From NCBI GenBank assembly GCA_023431245.1, contig JAEYXO010000114.1:1-11249 (forward strand): a stretch of 11,249 nt of DNA, written 5' to 3'. This DNA is from Pseudomonadota bacterium. Its GTDB lineage: Bacteria > Pseudomonadota > Gammaproteobacteria > Burkholderiales > SG8-41. Every line of letters begins with the position of its first letter. Within the stretch, counting starts at the first letter, position 1. The position numbers and the translations under genes were made by a program. This document shows, in pieces, positions 1 to 6,854 of this stretch. Under the pieces are notes generated by a model. It had not been told where the DNA came from. It saw only the letters and a program-made list of their open reading frames with translations, and searched no databases.

Positions 1-1529
1 TTGCCGAAACTCTGGTGAACGGCATGAAGGTGCTGGAGAATGCGTTGACGCGCGAGGACAAGATGCTCGACGGCGAAACGGTGTTCCAGCTCTATGACAC
101 CTACGGTTTTCCGGTCGACCTGACGGCGGACATCGCGCGCGAGCGCGGCGTGCGCATGGACTATGCCGGTTTCGAGGCTTCGATGGAGCGCCAGCGCGAA
201 CGAGCCCGCGCCGCCTCGAAGTTCCAGATGGGCCCGGCCGTCGAGTACAGCGGAGTCAAGACCGATTTCCAGGGTTATGAAAAGCTGGCGGTGGACGGCG
301 CCGAAGTGGTGGCGATCTACCGCGACGGCACGGCGGTGCAGTCGATCAGCCACGGCGACACCGCGGTGGTCGTGCTTGATCGCACGCCCTTCTACGCCGA
401 GTCCGGTGGCCAGGTCGGCGACCGTGGCGAACTGGTGGCGGCGGGCGGCACTTTCGAGGTGGCGGACACCCAGAAAATCCAGTCCGACGTGTTCGGCCAC
501 CACGGCACGCTGAAGACCGGCACGCTGAAGGTGGGGGACACCTTGGAGGCGCGTGTCGATACCGAGCTGCGCCGGCGCACGATGCGCAACCATTCGGTGA
601 CCCACCTGATGCACAAGGCGCTGCGCGAGGTGCTCGGCCCGCATGTGCAGCAGAAGGGCTCGCTGGTCGACGCCGACAAGACGCGTTTCGATTTCTCGCA
701 CGACAAGCCGCTGACCGCTGACGAGATCCGCCAGGTCGAGGCGAAGGTCAATGCCGAAATCCTGCAGAACGTCGCGACGCGTGCGCGCATCCTGCCGGTC
801 GAAGAAGCGAAGAAGTCGGGTGCGGTGATGCTGTTCGGCGAAAAATACGGCGACGAGGTGCGCGTGCTCGACATCGGCAGCTCGCGTGAATTCTGCGGCG
901 GCACCCACGTCGAGCGCACCGGCGACATCGGCGTGTTCAAGCTTTATTCGGAAGGTGGTGTGGCGGCCGGCGTGCGCCGCGTCGAGGCGACCACCGGCGG
1001 CAATGCGCTGGCGATGATCGACAATCAACTCGGCGAGTTCGGCGAAGTTGCGCGGCAGTTGCGCGCCCAGCCTGGCGGTGGTGTCCACAAGGCCGTGCTG
1101 AACCTGATTGAGGAAAAAAAGGCGCTGGAGAAGGAAATCGCGCGCCTGCGTTCGAAGCTGGCTTCCGGCCAGGGCGGCGACCTCTCGGCCCAGGCGGCCG
1201 ACATCAAGGGTGCCAAGGTGCTGGCCGCCGCGATTGACGGCGCCGATGCCAAATCCCTGCGCGAAGCGATGGACAATCTGAAGGACAAGCTGAAGAGCGC
1301 GGCCATCGTGCTGGCCAGCAGCGAGGGCGGCAAGGTCACGCTGATCGCCGGCGTCACCGCTGACCTCACGGGGAAGGTCAAGGCCGGCGAGCTGGTCAAC
1401 TTCGTCGCCCAGCAGGTCGGGGGCAAGGGCGGCGGGCGGCCGGACATGGCCCAGGCCGGCGGCACGGATCCGGCAAAACTGCCGCAGGCCCTGGCTTCGG
1501 TGCAGGACTGGGTGGCACAGAAGCTGTAG
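1..1529 (+). CDS. alaS: Alanyl-tRNA synthetase, C-terminal part (5' end outside window)
   Basis: Charges tRNA-Ala with alanine in the cytoplasm and hydrolyses mischarged Ser/Gly-tRNA-Ala. The reading frame is open from the first bases of the window (in-frame codons from position 3 give AETLVNGMKVLENAL), so the N-terminal catalytic core lies upstream. About 508 residues are visible, roughly the last 60% of a protein that is usually near 875 aa. The editing domain carries both halves of the zinc site: HSVTHLMH at nt 591 and CGGTHVERTGDIG at nt 894. A Lys/Glu-rich coiled coil (about nt 1100-1170) leads into the C-terminal DHHA1 domain, with its glycine-rich VGGKGGGRPDMAQAGG near the end. All key editing residues are present, so the visible part looks functional. 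It ends with TAG. The histidine kinase gene starts 100 nt downstream on the same strand, with no convincing intrinsic terminator between them. The GTG at position 15 is internal, not the start. Confidence 0.97.
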   Translation, partial: AETLVNGMKVLENALTREDKMLDGETVFQLYDTYGFPVDLTADIARERGVRMDYAGFEASMERQRERARAASKFQMGPAVEYSGVKTDFQGYEKLAVDGAEVVAIYRDGTAVQSISHGDTAVVVLDRTPFYAESGGQVGDRGELVAAGGTFEVADTQKIQSDVFGHHGTLKTGTLKVGDTLEARVDTELRRRTMRNHSVTHLMHKALREVLGPHVQQKGSLVDADKTRFDFSHDKPLTADEIRQVEAKVNAEILQNVATRARILPVEEAKKSGAVMLFGEKYGDEVRVLDIGSSREFCGGTHVERTGDIGVFKLYSEGGVAAGVRRVEATTGGNALAMIDNQLGEFGEVARQLRAQPGGGVHKAVLNLIEEKKALEKEIARLRSKLASGQGGDLSAQAADIKGAKVLAAAIDGADAKSLREAMDNLKDKLKSAAIVLASSEGGKVTLIAGVTADLTGKVKAGELVNFVAQQVGGKGGGRPDMAQAGGTDPAKLPQALASVQDWVAQKL

Positions 1530-1547
1530 TACGCGGCGTCCGCCCGT

Positions 1548-1588
1548 CTGCAGCCGCCACGGTCCGGCCTGCGCTTCCGGGGCTGCAG
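1548..1588. repeat. Inverted repeat between alaS and the histidine kinase gene
   Basis: CTGCAGCC (1548-1555) is matched by its reverse complement GGCTGCAG (1581-1588), an 8-bp perfect stem around a 25-nt loop. It lies 19 nt after the alaS stop. Only a short, offset TTTT follows (about 1595), so it is a poor intrinsic terminator. It could be a weak terminator or an mRNA 3'-end hairpin. The role is inferred. Confidence 0.35.
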
Positions 1589-1629
1589 ATCCGGGTTTTG
1601 ATCCGGCGTTTTTCCGGTAGGCTGTCGGC

Positions 1630-3435
1630 TTGAGCATCCGCGCCCGACTCCTGCTGCTGATCCTGTTCGCCACGCTGGTTCCGGCGCTGGCGGGGGTGCT
1701 GCATTTCGTGGAGAACCGCGACGCCGAGGTGGCCGATGCCGGGCGCCGGCTGGCGACGGAGGTCGGGCGCGTCGCCGGCGAACTGCAGGACATCATCAAC
1801 GGTACTGCACAGCTGCATTACGGACTGTCGCGGGCCCGCGATCTGGATGCGCCGGAGCGCGACGCCTGTTCGCGTTTTCTCGGCGATGTGTTGAAGGCGC
1901 ACCCGCAGTACACCGGAATCCTGACCATCAATCCCGATGGCCGGCTGTACTGTGACTCCCTGCGCACCGGGCGCGATCTCGATCTCAACGACCGCCGTTA
2001 TTTCAGGGACGTGCAGCGTGCCGACAATCCGCTGGCTGTCGAGCCGGTATTCGGGCGTCTGACGGGGATTGCCGTGATGCAGGTGGCCTACGCGGCCCGC
2101 AGCGACGCCGGGGCATTGCGATTCGTGCTGCTGGCGTCGGTCAATCTGGAGCAGATCATGCGTTCCCGCGCAAAAACGCTGCCCCTGGACGACGCCGTCA
2201 TCGCGCTGGTGGACAGCACGGGCACGGTGTTGTCCTGGCAGCCGGGCGGCGACAAGCTGCGCGGCACGTCGATGGCCGATACGCCGCTGTTCCGGTTCGC
2301 GATGGCGCAGGGCGACAACCGCGTGCAGAGCGAAATCACGGTTGGCGGTGTTCCGAGGCTGTGGGCGGCGAGCGCGCTGCCGGAATACCCGGATGCCGGC
2401 CTGCGGGTGCTGGTCGGTGTCAGCCGGAAGGGCTTGCTGGAGGAGGCGAACCGCAATCTCGGCCGGTCACTGCTGGTGATGGCGCTGGTGCTGCTGGCTG
2501 CATTCATCGGCGCCTGGGCCCTGTCCGAACTGGGGGTGCGGCGCCAGATCGCGCGCATCAGCGCCGCGCTGAACCGGTTCAGCAACGGCGACTTCGATGC
2601 GCGCATCGGCAAGCCCTATCCGGGTGGCGAGATCGGCGGCCTGATGGCGGCGATTGACCGCGATTTCGGCCTGATCCAGGAGCAGCGCGACCTGATCAAC
2701 CGGCTCAATGCGGATCTCGAGCGGCGTGTCGCGGAACGCACCACCGAACTGGAGGCGGCGAACAAGGAACTGGAATCCTTCTGTTATTCGGTGTCCCACG
2801 ACCTGCGCATGCCGCTGCGGCACATCGACGGCTACATCCGGCTGCTGGCGGAGGAATCCGGCGACCGGTTGTCGGCCGAGTCGCAGCGCTACCTGCAGGT
2901 GGTCACCGAGGCTGGGCGCAACATGGGACGGCTGATCGATGACCTGCTGGCCTTTTCGCGCATGGGCCGGGAGGCGTTGAAGGAAGACCGGGTCGATCTC
3001 GACGCGCTGCTGAAGGAAACCATCGACATGCTGCAGCCCGAAATGCAGGACCGCAACATCGTGTGGAAACTGTCTCCCCTGCCGGCGGTCCGGGGTGACC
3101 GTTCGATGCTGCGGCAGGTTTTCGCCAACCTGCTGGGCAATGCCATCAAGTACAGCAGGCCGCGCAACCCCGCGGAAATCGAGGTCGGCTGCGCCGGCGA
3201 TGCCGATGGCCGCCGTGTCATCTTTGTGCGCGACAATGGCGTCGGTTTCGACATGCAGTACGCCGACAAGCTGTTCGGCGTGTTCCAGCGCATGCATCGC
3301 GCCGACCAGTTCGAGGGCACCGGCATCGGGCTGGCCAACGTCCGCCGCATCATCTCCCGCCACGGCGGCAGGGTGTGGGCGGAGGCGGAGGAAGGGCGGG
3401 GCGCGACTTTTTATGTCACGCTGCGCCCGGCATGA
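1630..3435 (+). CDS. Membrane sensor histidine kinase (extracytoplasmic dCACHE-like sensor, HAMP, phytochrome-type HisKA, HATPase)
   Basis: 601-aa sensor kinase of a two-component system. Residues 6-24 form the first membrane segment (LLLLILFATLVPALAGV). Residues about 30-275 are an extracytoplasmic double-CACHE-like sensor region, with YTGILTINPDGRLYCDS and NDRRYFRDV typical of ligand-binding CACHE domains. The second membrane segment is about 280-300, followed by a HAMP region and a coiled coil (RLNADLERRVAERTTELEAA). The HisKA box SHDLRMPLRHIDGY puts the phosphoacceptor at His390. The ATPase domain shows the N box (NLLGNAIKYS, from N500), G1 (DNGVGF, D535) and G2 (GTGIGLANV, from G563), so it appears catalytically complete. 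The start is a TTG: an in-frame TAG lies at 1618-1620, only three codons upstream, and GGTAGG precedes the TTG by about 9 nt. The HisKA type matches kinases that pair with Rcp1-like single-domain regulators, and such a gene follows 32 nt downstream. The ligand is unknown. Confidence 0.93.
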   Translation: MSIRARLLLLILFATLVPALAGVLHFVENRDAEVADAGRRLATEVGRVAGELQDIINGTAQLHYGLSRARDLDAPERDACSRFLGDVLKAHPQYTGILTINPDGRLYCDSLRTGRDLDLNDRRYFRDVQRADNPLAVEPVFGRLTGIAVMQVAYAARSDAGALRFVLLASVNLEQIMRSRAKTLPLDDAVIALVDSTGTVLSWQPGGDKLRGTSMADTPLFRFAMAQGDNRVQSEITVGGVPRLWAASALPEYPDAGLRVLVGVSRKGLLEEANRNLGRSLLVMALVLLAAFIGAWALSELGVRRQIARISAALNRFSNGDFDARIGKPYPGGEIGGLMAAIDRDFGLIQEQRDLINRLNADLERRVAERTTELEAANKELESFCYSVSHDLRMPLRHIDGYIRLLAEESGDRLSAESQRYLQVVTEAGRNMGRLIDDLLAFSRMGREALKEDRVDLDALLKETIDMLQPEMQDRNIVWKLSPLPAVRGDRSMLRQVFANLLGNAIKYSRPRNPAEIEVGCAGDADGRRVIFVRDNGVGFDMQYADKLFGVFQRMHRADQFEGTGIGLANVRRIISRHGGRVWAEAEEGRGATFYVTLRPA

Positions 3436-3456
3436 CATCATGATGCTGCTCTGACC

Positions 3457-3470
3457 GGAGAACGGACATC
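3457..3470 (+). promoter_or_regulatory. Ribosome binding site pointing to a non-canonical ATC start
   Basis: GGAG (3457-3460) is followed after 7 nt by ATC (3468-3470), which begins the reading frame that completes the receiver domain. No ATG, GTG or TTG occurs in this frame between the upstream TGA (3441) and GTG 3558. Either ATC (or CTG 3477) initiates, or the base at 3470 is a mutation or sequencing error for G. Confidence 0.5.
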
Positions 3471-3920
3471 GATACCCTGGCCCGCATCCTGCTCGTCGAG
3501 GACAATGCCAACGACGCCGAACTGACGCTGAAGGCCCTGGCCCCCATCGCCAATGAAGTGCTGCATGTCTGGGACGGCGCCGAAGCGCTGGATTACCTGC
3601 ACTGCCGCGGCAAGTTTTCCGGAAGGCCGCGGGGCCATCCTGCCGTGGTCCTGCTGGACCTGAAGATGCCGCGGGTGGACGGGGTCGAGGTGCTGCGCCG
3701 GCTGAAGGGTGATCCTGAGCTGAAAAAGGTGCCCGTGGTGGTGATGACCTCTTCCCGCGAGGACCGCGACCTAAATGCCTGTTACGACCTGAACACCAAT
3801 GCCTACGTGGTCAAACCGGTCAATTTTTCCGAATTTGTCGATGCGGTGCGGCAGATCGGCGCGTTCTGGGCGGTGCTGAACGAGCGGCCGTCCGACGGCG
3901 GGATGTCCGCGGCCGGCTGA
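3468..3920 (+). CDS. Single-domain Rcp1-like response regulator, apparent ATC start
   Basis: CheY-like receiver of about 150 aa with no DNA-binding or enzymatic output domain, similar to regulators paired with phytochrome-type kinases (Rcp1 family). The acidic pocket is ILLVEDNAND near the N terminus. The phosphoacceptor Asp is in VVLLDLKMPRVDG (codon 3657-3659, residue 64). The conserved Thr is in VVVMTSSRED and the conserved Lys in AYVVKPVNF, so the phosphorylation machinery is complete. The first ATG/GTG/TTG in frame (GTG 3558) would delete beta-1 and the acidic pocket, so the real start must lie upstream. The frame is open from 3444. GGAG at 3457-3460 lies 7 nt before an ATC codon (3468), giving (M)DTLARILLVEDN. 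CTG 3477 is the alternative but sits too far from the SD. It probably forms an operon with the kinase and relays phosphate to a downstream partner or phosphotransfer protein. The gene ends 28 bp from the convergent PMM/PGM gene. Confidence 0.88.
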   Translation: MDTLARILLVEDNANDAELTLKALAPIANEVLHVWDGAEALDYLHCRGKFSGRPRGHPAVVLLDLKMPRVDGVEVLRRLKGDPELKKVPVVVMTSSREDRDLNACYDLNTNAYVVKPVNFSEFVDAVRQIGAFWAVLNERPSDGGMSAAG

Positions 3921-3948
3921 GCGGTTGCCGCGGCGGAGGCGCCGGCGT

Positions 3949-5334
3949 TCAGAACGGCAGCGCGGCGCCGGCCTTGACGCCGAGCAGCACGCGGCGGAAA
4001 TCGTTCTGGATCCGGCGCAGCGCATCCGCGTTGTCGGCCTCGAAACGCAGCACGATGACCGGCGTCGTGTTCGACGGCCGTGCGAGGCCGAAGCCGTCGG
4101 CATATTCCACCCGCAGGCCGTCGATGGTGATGATCTCGCTGGCGGAGGGAAATTCGGCGCTTTTCTGCAGCTGATCCATCAGCGCATAGTTTTCGCCTTC
4201 AGCCAGCTGCCATTGCAGTTCCGGCGTGCTGACGGAGTCGGGCAGTTCCTCCAGCACCGCGCCGGGATCGGCGCTGCGGCTGAGGATTTCGAGCAGCCGT
4301 GCGCCGGCATACATGCCGTCGTCAAAGCCGTACCAGCGTTCACTGAAGAAAATGTGGCCGCTCATATCGCCGGCCAGCGGCGCGCCGCTCTCCTTGAGTT
4401 TTTTCTTGATGAAGGAGTGGCCTGTTTTCCACAGCAGCGGTTTGCCGCCGTGCCGGCGGATCCAGCCGAACAGGTGGCGCGTGCATTTGACGTCAAAGAT
4501 GATTTCGGCGCCCGGCACGCGCGACAGCACGTCGGCGGCGAACAGCATCAGCTGGCGGTCGGGATAGATGATTTTTCCGGACTTCGTGACCACGCCGAGC
4601 CGGTCGCCGTCGCCGTCGAAGGCGAGGCCGATTTCGGCATCCCCTTTCTTCAGCGCCGCAACCAGGTCCTCGAGGTTGTGCGGCTGCGAGGGATCCGGAT
4701 GGTGGTTGGGGAAGCGCCCGTCGACGTCGCAGAACAGCTCGTCCACCGTGCAGCCGAGACGCCGGTAGATTTCCGGCGCGGTGGCGCCGGCGACGCCGTT
4801 GCCGCAGTCGACGGCGATGCGCATCGGCCGCGCCAGCCTGATGGAGCCGGCAATGCGCTCGAGGTAGGTCGCACGGATGTCGTGTCTGCGGTAGCCGCCG
4901 CTGCCGGTGGCGAGGTCATTGCCGGTGATGCGTGCGCGCAGGGCCTGGATGGCTTCGCCCGCCAGCGTGTCGCCGGCGAGCATCATCTTGAGGCCGTTGT
5001 ACTGCGGCGGGTTGTGTGAGCCGGTGACCATCACGCCCGACAGCGTGCCCAGTTCATGCGCCGCGTAATAAAGCATCGGTGTGGCGACCTGGCCGACATC
5101 GATGACGTTGACGCCGGCCGACTGCAGTCCGCGGGCCAGCGCCGCGGCGAGCGCGGGACCTGACAGGCGGCCGTCGCGGCCGATGACGACGCTGTCACGG
5201 CCGCGCGCCAGCGCTTCACTGCCGATCGCGCGTCCGATGTTTTCGACGCCGGCTTCGGTCAGTGTGTCGCCGACGATGCCGCGGATGTCGTAGGCCTTGA
5301 AAATGGCGCTTGGAGGGGCGCTGGAAGATGTCAT
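3949..5334 (-). CDS. algC: Phosphomannomutase/phosphoglucomutase (AlgC/ManB type)
   Basis: 461-aa alpha-D-phosphohexomutase interconverting hexose 1- and 6-phosphates, supplying mannose-1-P or glucose-1-P for LPS, exopolysaccharide and nucleotide sugars. All four family signatures are visible. The N terminus is IFKAYDIRG. The phosphoserine loop is VTGSHNPPQYNG, with the catalytic Ser at 106. The metal loop is FDGDGDRLG (D240, D242, D244). The sugar-binding loop is GDMSGHIFF (322-330), followed by ERWYGFDDG. The phosphate-binding loop is RPSNTTPV (from R419). The sugar loop reads GDMSGH where AlgC enzymes usually read GEMSGH, a conservative E-to-D change. The reading frame extends about 110 codons further upstream, but that stretch overlaps the hydrolase in another frame and is not homologous. 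ATG 5334 gives the family-typical N terminus. No Shine-Dalgarno precedes it; the leader is A/T-rich. The gene lies 37 nt after the interrupted hydrolase gene. The choice between manB and algC naming is uncertain. Confidence 0.95.
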   Translation of the reverse strand: MTSSSAPPSAIFKAYDIRGIVGDTLTEAGVENIGRAIGSEALARGRDSVVIGRDGRLSGPALAAALARGLQSAGVNVIDVGQVATPMLYYAAHELGTLSGVMVTGSHNPPQYNGLKMMLAGDTLAGEAIQALRARITGNDLATGSGGYRRHDIRATYLERIAGSIRLARPMRIAVDCGNGVAGATAPEIYRRLGCTVDELFCDVDGRFPNHHPDPSQPHNLEDLVAALKKGDAEIGLAFDGDGDRLGVVTKSGKIIYPDRQLMLFAADVLSRVPGAEIIFDVKCTRHLFGWIRRHGGKPLLWKTGHSFIKKKLKESGAPLAGDMSGHIFFSERWYGFDDGMYAGARLLEILSRSADPGAVLEELPDSVSTPELQWQLAEGENYALMDQLQKSAEFPSASEIITIDGLRVEYADGFGLARPSNTTPVIVLRFEADNADALRRIQNDFRRVLLGVKAGAALPF

Positions 5335-5365
5335 AAAAAATATCAATAAAAACAGGTATTTACGT

Positions 5366-5394
5366 ATTCTATCATTCGCCACCGAGGAATTCGA
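5366..5394 (-). promoter_or_regulatory. Possible promoter for the phosphohexomutase gene
   Basis: On the minus strand TCGAAT (5394-5389) and TAGAAT (5371-5366) are separated by exactly 17 nt. The -10 matches the sigma-70 consensus at 5 of 6 positions, the -35 at only 3 of 6. It would place a start site about 25 nt before ATG 5334, inside the A/T-rich leader, and it overlaps the end of the hydrolase gene. Prediction only. Confidence 0.3.
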
Positions 5395-6349
5395 GCAGAC
5401 ATCGCGGCAGCCAGTCCAGCCTGCCGCCGGCACCGGGAAAACCGACATGGCCGCCCCCGTCCGGGAACACCGCGCTGACTGCGGGCGCCATGTCCCGCGC
5501 TTCCGGCAGTGCCGCGGCCGGCAGGAAGGGATCATTGCGCGCATTGAGCAGCAGTGTCGGCACGCCGATGGATGACAGCCAGGGTTTGCTGCTGCTGCGG
5601 CTGTAGTAGTCATTGACGCCGCGAAAGCCGTGCAGCGGCCCGGTGACCAGATCGTCGAATTCACGCAGGGTGCGGGCCGCGCGCAACCCGGCGGGATCGA
5701 ACAGGCCCGGATGACGCTGCAGCTTGGCCAGCGATTTGCGTTTCATCGTGGCGAGGAAATGGCGGGTGTAGTTCATGTTGAAGCCGCGTTCAAGCGCGGC
5801 TGCCGCGGCATGAAGATCCACCGGCGCCTAAACCGCGGCGGCGCGCCCGACGATGCCGGCGGCCATGCCGCGCTGTTCGCCAAGCCATTTCAGCAGCGCA
5901 TTGCCGCCCAGCGACACGCCCACCGCATGCAGCGGGCCGTCGTGTTCGCTGCGCAGGCGGCGCAGCACCCAGTCGATTTCGGCGCTGTCGCCGGAGTGGT
6001 AGGCGCGGGGCAGGCGGTTGATTTCGCCGCTGCAGCCGCGGAAATGCACGACCACGCCCTGCCAGCCGCGTTGTGCAGTGGCATGCATCAGCGCCCGCGC
6101 ATAATGGCTGTCCGAGCTGCCCTCGAGCCCGTGGAACAGCACCAGCAACGGCTGCCTGTCCGATGCCTTCGATGCCCGCTCCGGAACCGGGGTCCAGTCG
6201 AGATCGATGAAGTCGCCGTCGGGCGTGTCCCAGCGCTGGCGGCGATAGTGGACCTGCGGTCGCGGCGCGAGCAGCGCCGGATACAGCGTCTGCAGGTTGC
6301 CGCCGGGCAGCCAGGGCGGCGCGCGGTATGCGGGTTGCGGAGTGGCCAT
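5372..6349 (-). pseudogene. yheT: YheT-type alpha/beta hydrolase interrupted by an in-frame amber codon
   Basis: A full-length alpha/beta-fold hydrolase of the YheT family (broadly esterase-like, substrate not firmly known) is encoded in a single frame of 326 codons, broken by TAG at 5828-5830. The first 173 codons give the typical N terminus (PPWLPGGNLQTLYPAL), the oxyanion region LLVLFHGLEGSSDSHYAR, HFRGCSGEINRLPRAYHSG, and the nucleophile elbow GVSLGGNALLKWLG. After the TAG the same frame continues APVDLHAAAAALERGFN, then REFDDLVTGPLHGF, the probable catalytic Asp in NARNDPFLP and the His in GGGHVGFPG, ending in TGA. Relatives read VSAP at the break, so TCG-to-TAG is a one-base change. The nucleophile falls in one piece and Asp and His in the other, so neither product alone should be active. 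A downstream GTG (5821) could start the second piece, but no clear SD is seen. It is transcribed toward the PMM/PGM gene. Alternatives are a sequencing error, a recent mutation, or amber readthrough. Confidence 0.85.
5828..5830 (-). other. In-frame amber codon inside the hydrolase
   Basis: On the minus strand the codon is TAG, flanked by codons for GRAAAV before it and APVDLH after it, with no change of frame. E. coli YheT, recalled from memory, has Ser at this place in VSAP, encoded elsewhere in the family by TCG, AGC and similar codons. Confidence 0.8.
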
Positions 6350-6448
6350 CAGCGGATGGTACGCGGTTTACGCCGGCTGCGGCGTCATGCCACAATCGCG
6401 ACCGGGCATACTCCGCGTCAACGATAACCAGAAGAGGGAGAACGAATC

Positions 6449-6793
6449 ATGAACGATCCCGTGGCACAGACCCCGAGCAATGACGACCGCAACCTGGCGA
6501 TGCTGGCGCATCTTCTGGGCATCGTGTCCGGTTTCATCGGCGCGCTGATCATCTGGCTGATCAAGAAGGACCAGTCCGCATTCATCGACGAGCAGGGCAA
6601 GGAGGCGCTGAATTTCCAGATTACGATGCTGATCGCGTTCGTGGTGGCCGGCATGCTGATGCTGATCCTGATCGGCGCGCTGCTGATGCCCCTGCTGCTG
6701 GTGGCCAATCTGGTGTTCTGCATACTTGCCGCAGTCGCGGTATCCAAGGGCGAGCATTACCGCTATCCCTTCGCGATCCGCCTGCTCAAATAG
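6449..6793 (+). CDS. DUF4870-type small membrane protein
   Basis: 114-aa integral membrane protein resembling the DUF4870 (Tic20-like fold) family, whose function is not established. A short polar N terminus (MNDPVAQTPSNDDRN) leads into MLAHLLGIVSGFIGALIIWL (first membrane region, about residues 19-40). Next comes the family signature KKDQSAFIDEQGKEALNFQ. Two further hydrophobic stretches follow (about 55-80 and 82-100), and the tail is GEHYRYPFAIRLLK, also typical. A purine-rich SD (GAGGGAG, ending 8 nt before the ATG) supports the start. It is divergent from the hydrolase gene with a 99-bp shared upstream region, where I find no convincing sigma-70 promoter. It stands alone and ends at a strong hairpin terminator. 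Confidence 0.88.
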   Translation: MNDPVAQTPSNDDRNLAMLAHLLGIVSGFIGALIIWLIKKDQSAFIDEQGKEALNFQITMLIAFVVAGMLMLILIGALLMPLLLVANLVFCILAAVAVSKGEHYRYPFAIRLLK

Positions 6794-6803
6794 GCGCGCA
6801 ACC

Positions 6804-6843
6804 GGCAACAAAAAAGGGCCCCGCGGGGGCCGTTTTTGTTGCC
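6804..6843. terminator. Bidirectional intrinsic terminator
   Basis: A GC stem GGCCCC (6817-6822) / GGGGCC (6826-6831) closes a GCG loop. It is flanked by an A-run (6810-6815) and a T-run (6833-6837), which are themselves enclosed by GGCAAC (6804-6809) / GTTGCC (6838-6843). Read on either strand, the GC hairpin is followed by a U-run. It sits between the convergent ends of the DUF4870 gene (stop 6793) and the aldolase-like gene (stop 6855) and should terminate both. Confidence 0.85.
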
Positions 6844-6854
6844 GCCTGAAGGGG

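Noticed and set aside
2467..3441. 324-codon minus-strand open frame opposite the histidine kinase
   Set aside because: Antisense to conserved HAMP, HisKA and ATPase codons; composition typical of a shadow frame.
3921..3948. Terminator between the convergent response regulator and PMM/PGM genes
   Set aside because: The 28-bp gap is GC-rich with short palindromes but no T-run on either strand.
3925..5019. 364-codon plus-strand open frame opposite the PMM/PGM gene
   Set aside because: Shadow of a gene carrying all phosphohexomutase signatures; its translation has no recognisable domain.
5335..5664. 110-codon N-terminal extension of the PMM/PGM frame
   Set aside because: It overlaps the hydrolase C-terminus in a different frame and shows no homology. 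The phosphohexomutase N-terminal motif begins shortly after ATG 5334.
5372..6349. Frameshift as the cause of the split hydrolase
   Set aside because: The distance between the two halves is a multiple of three, so the break is a nonsense codon and not an indel.
6370..6385. ACGCCG/CGGCGT inverted repeat in the divergent hydrolase-DUF4870 gap
   Set aside because: Only 6 bp in GC-rich DNA, without a promoter or T-run beside it; easily due to chance.
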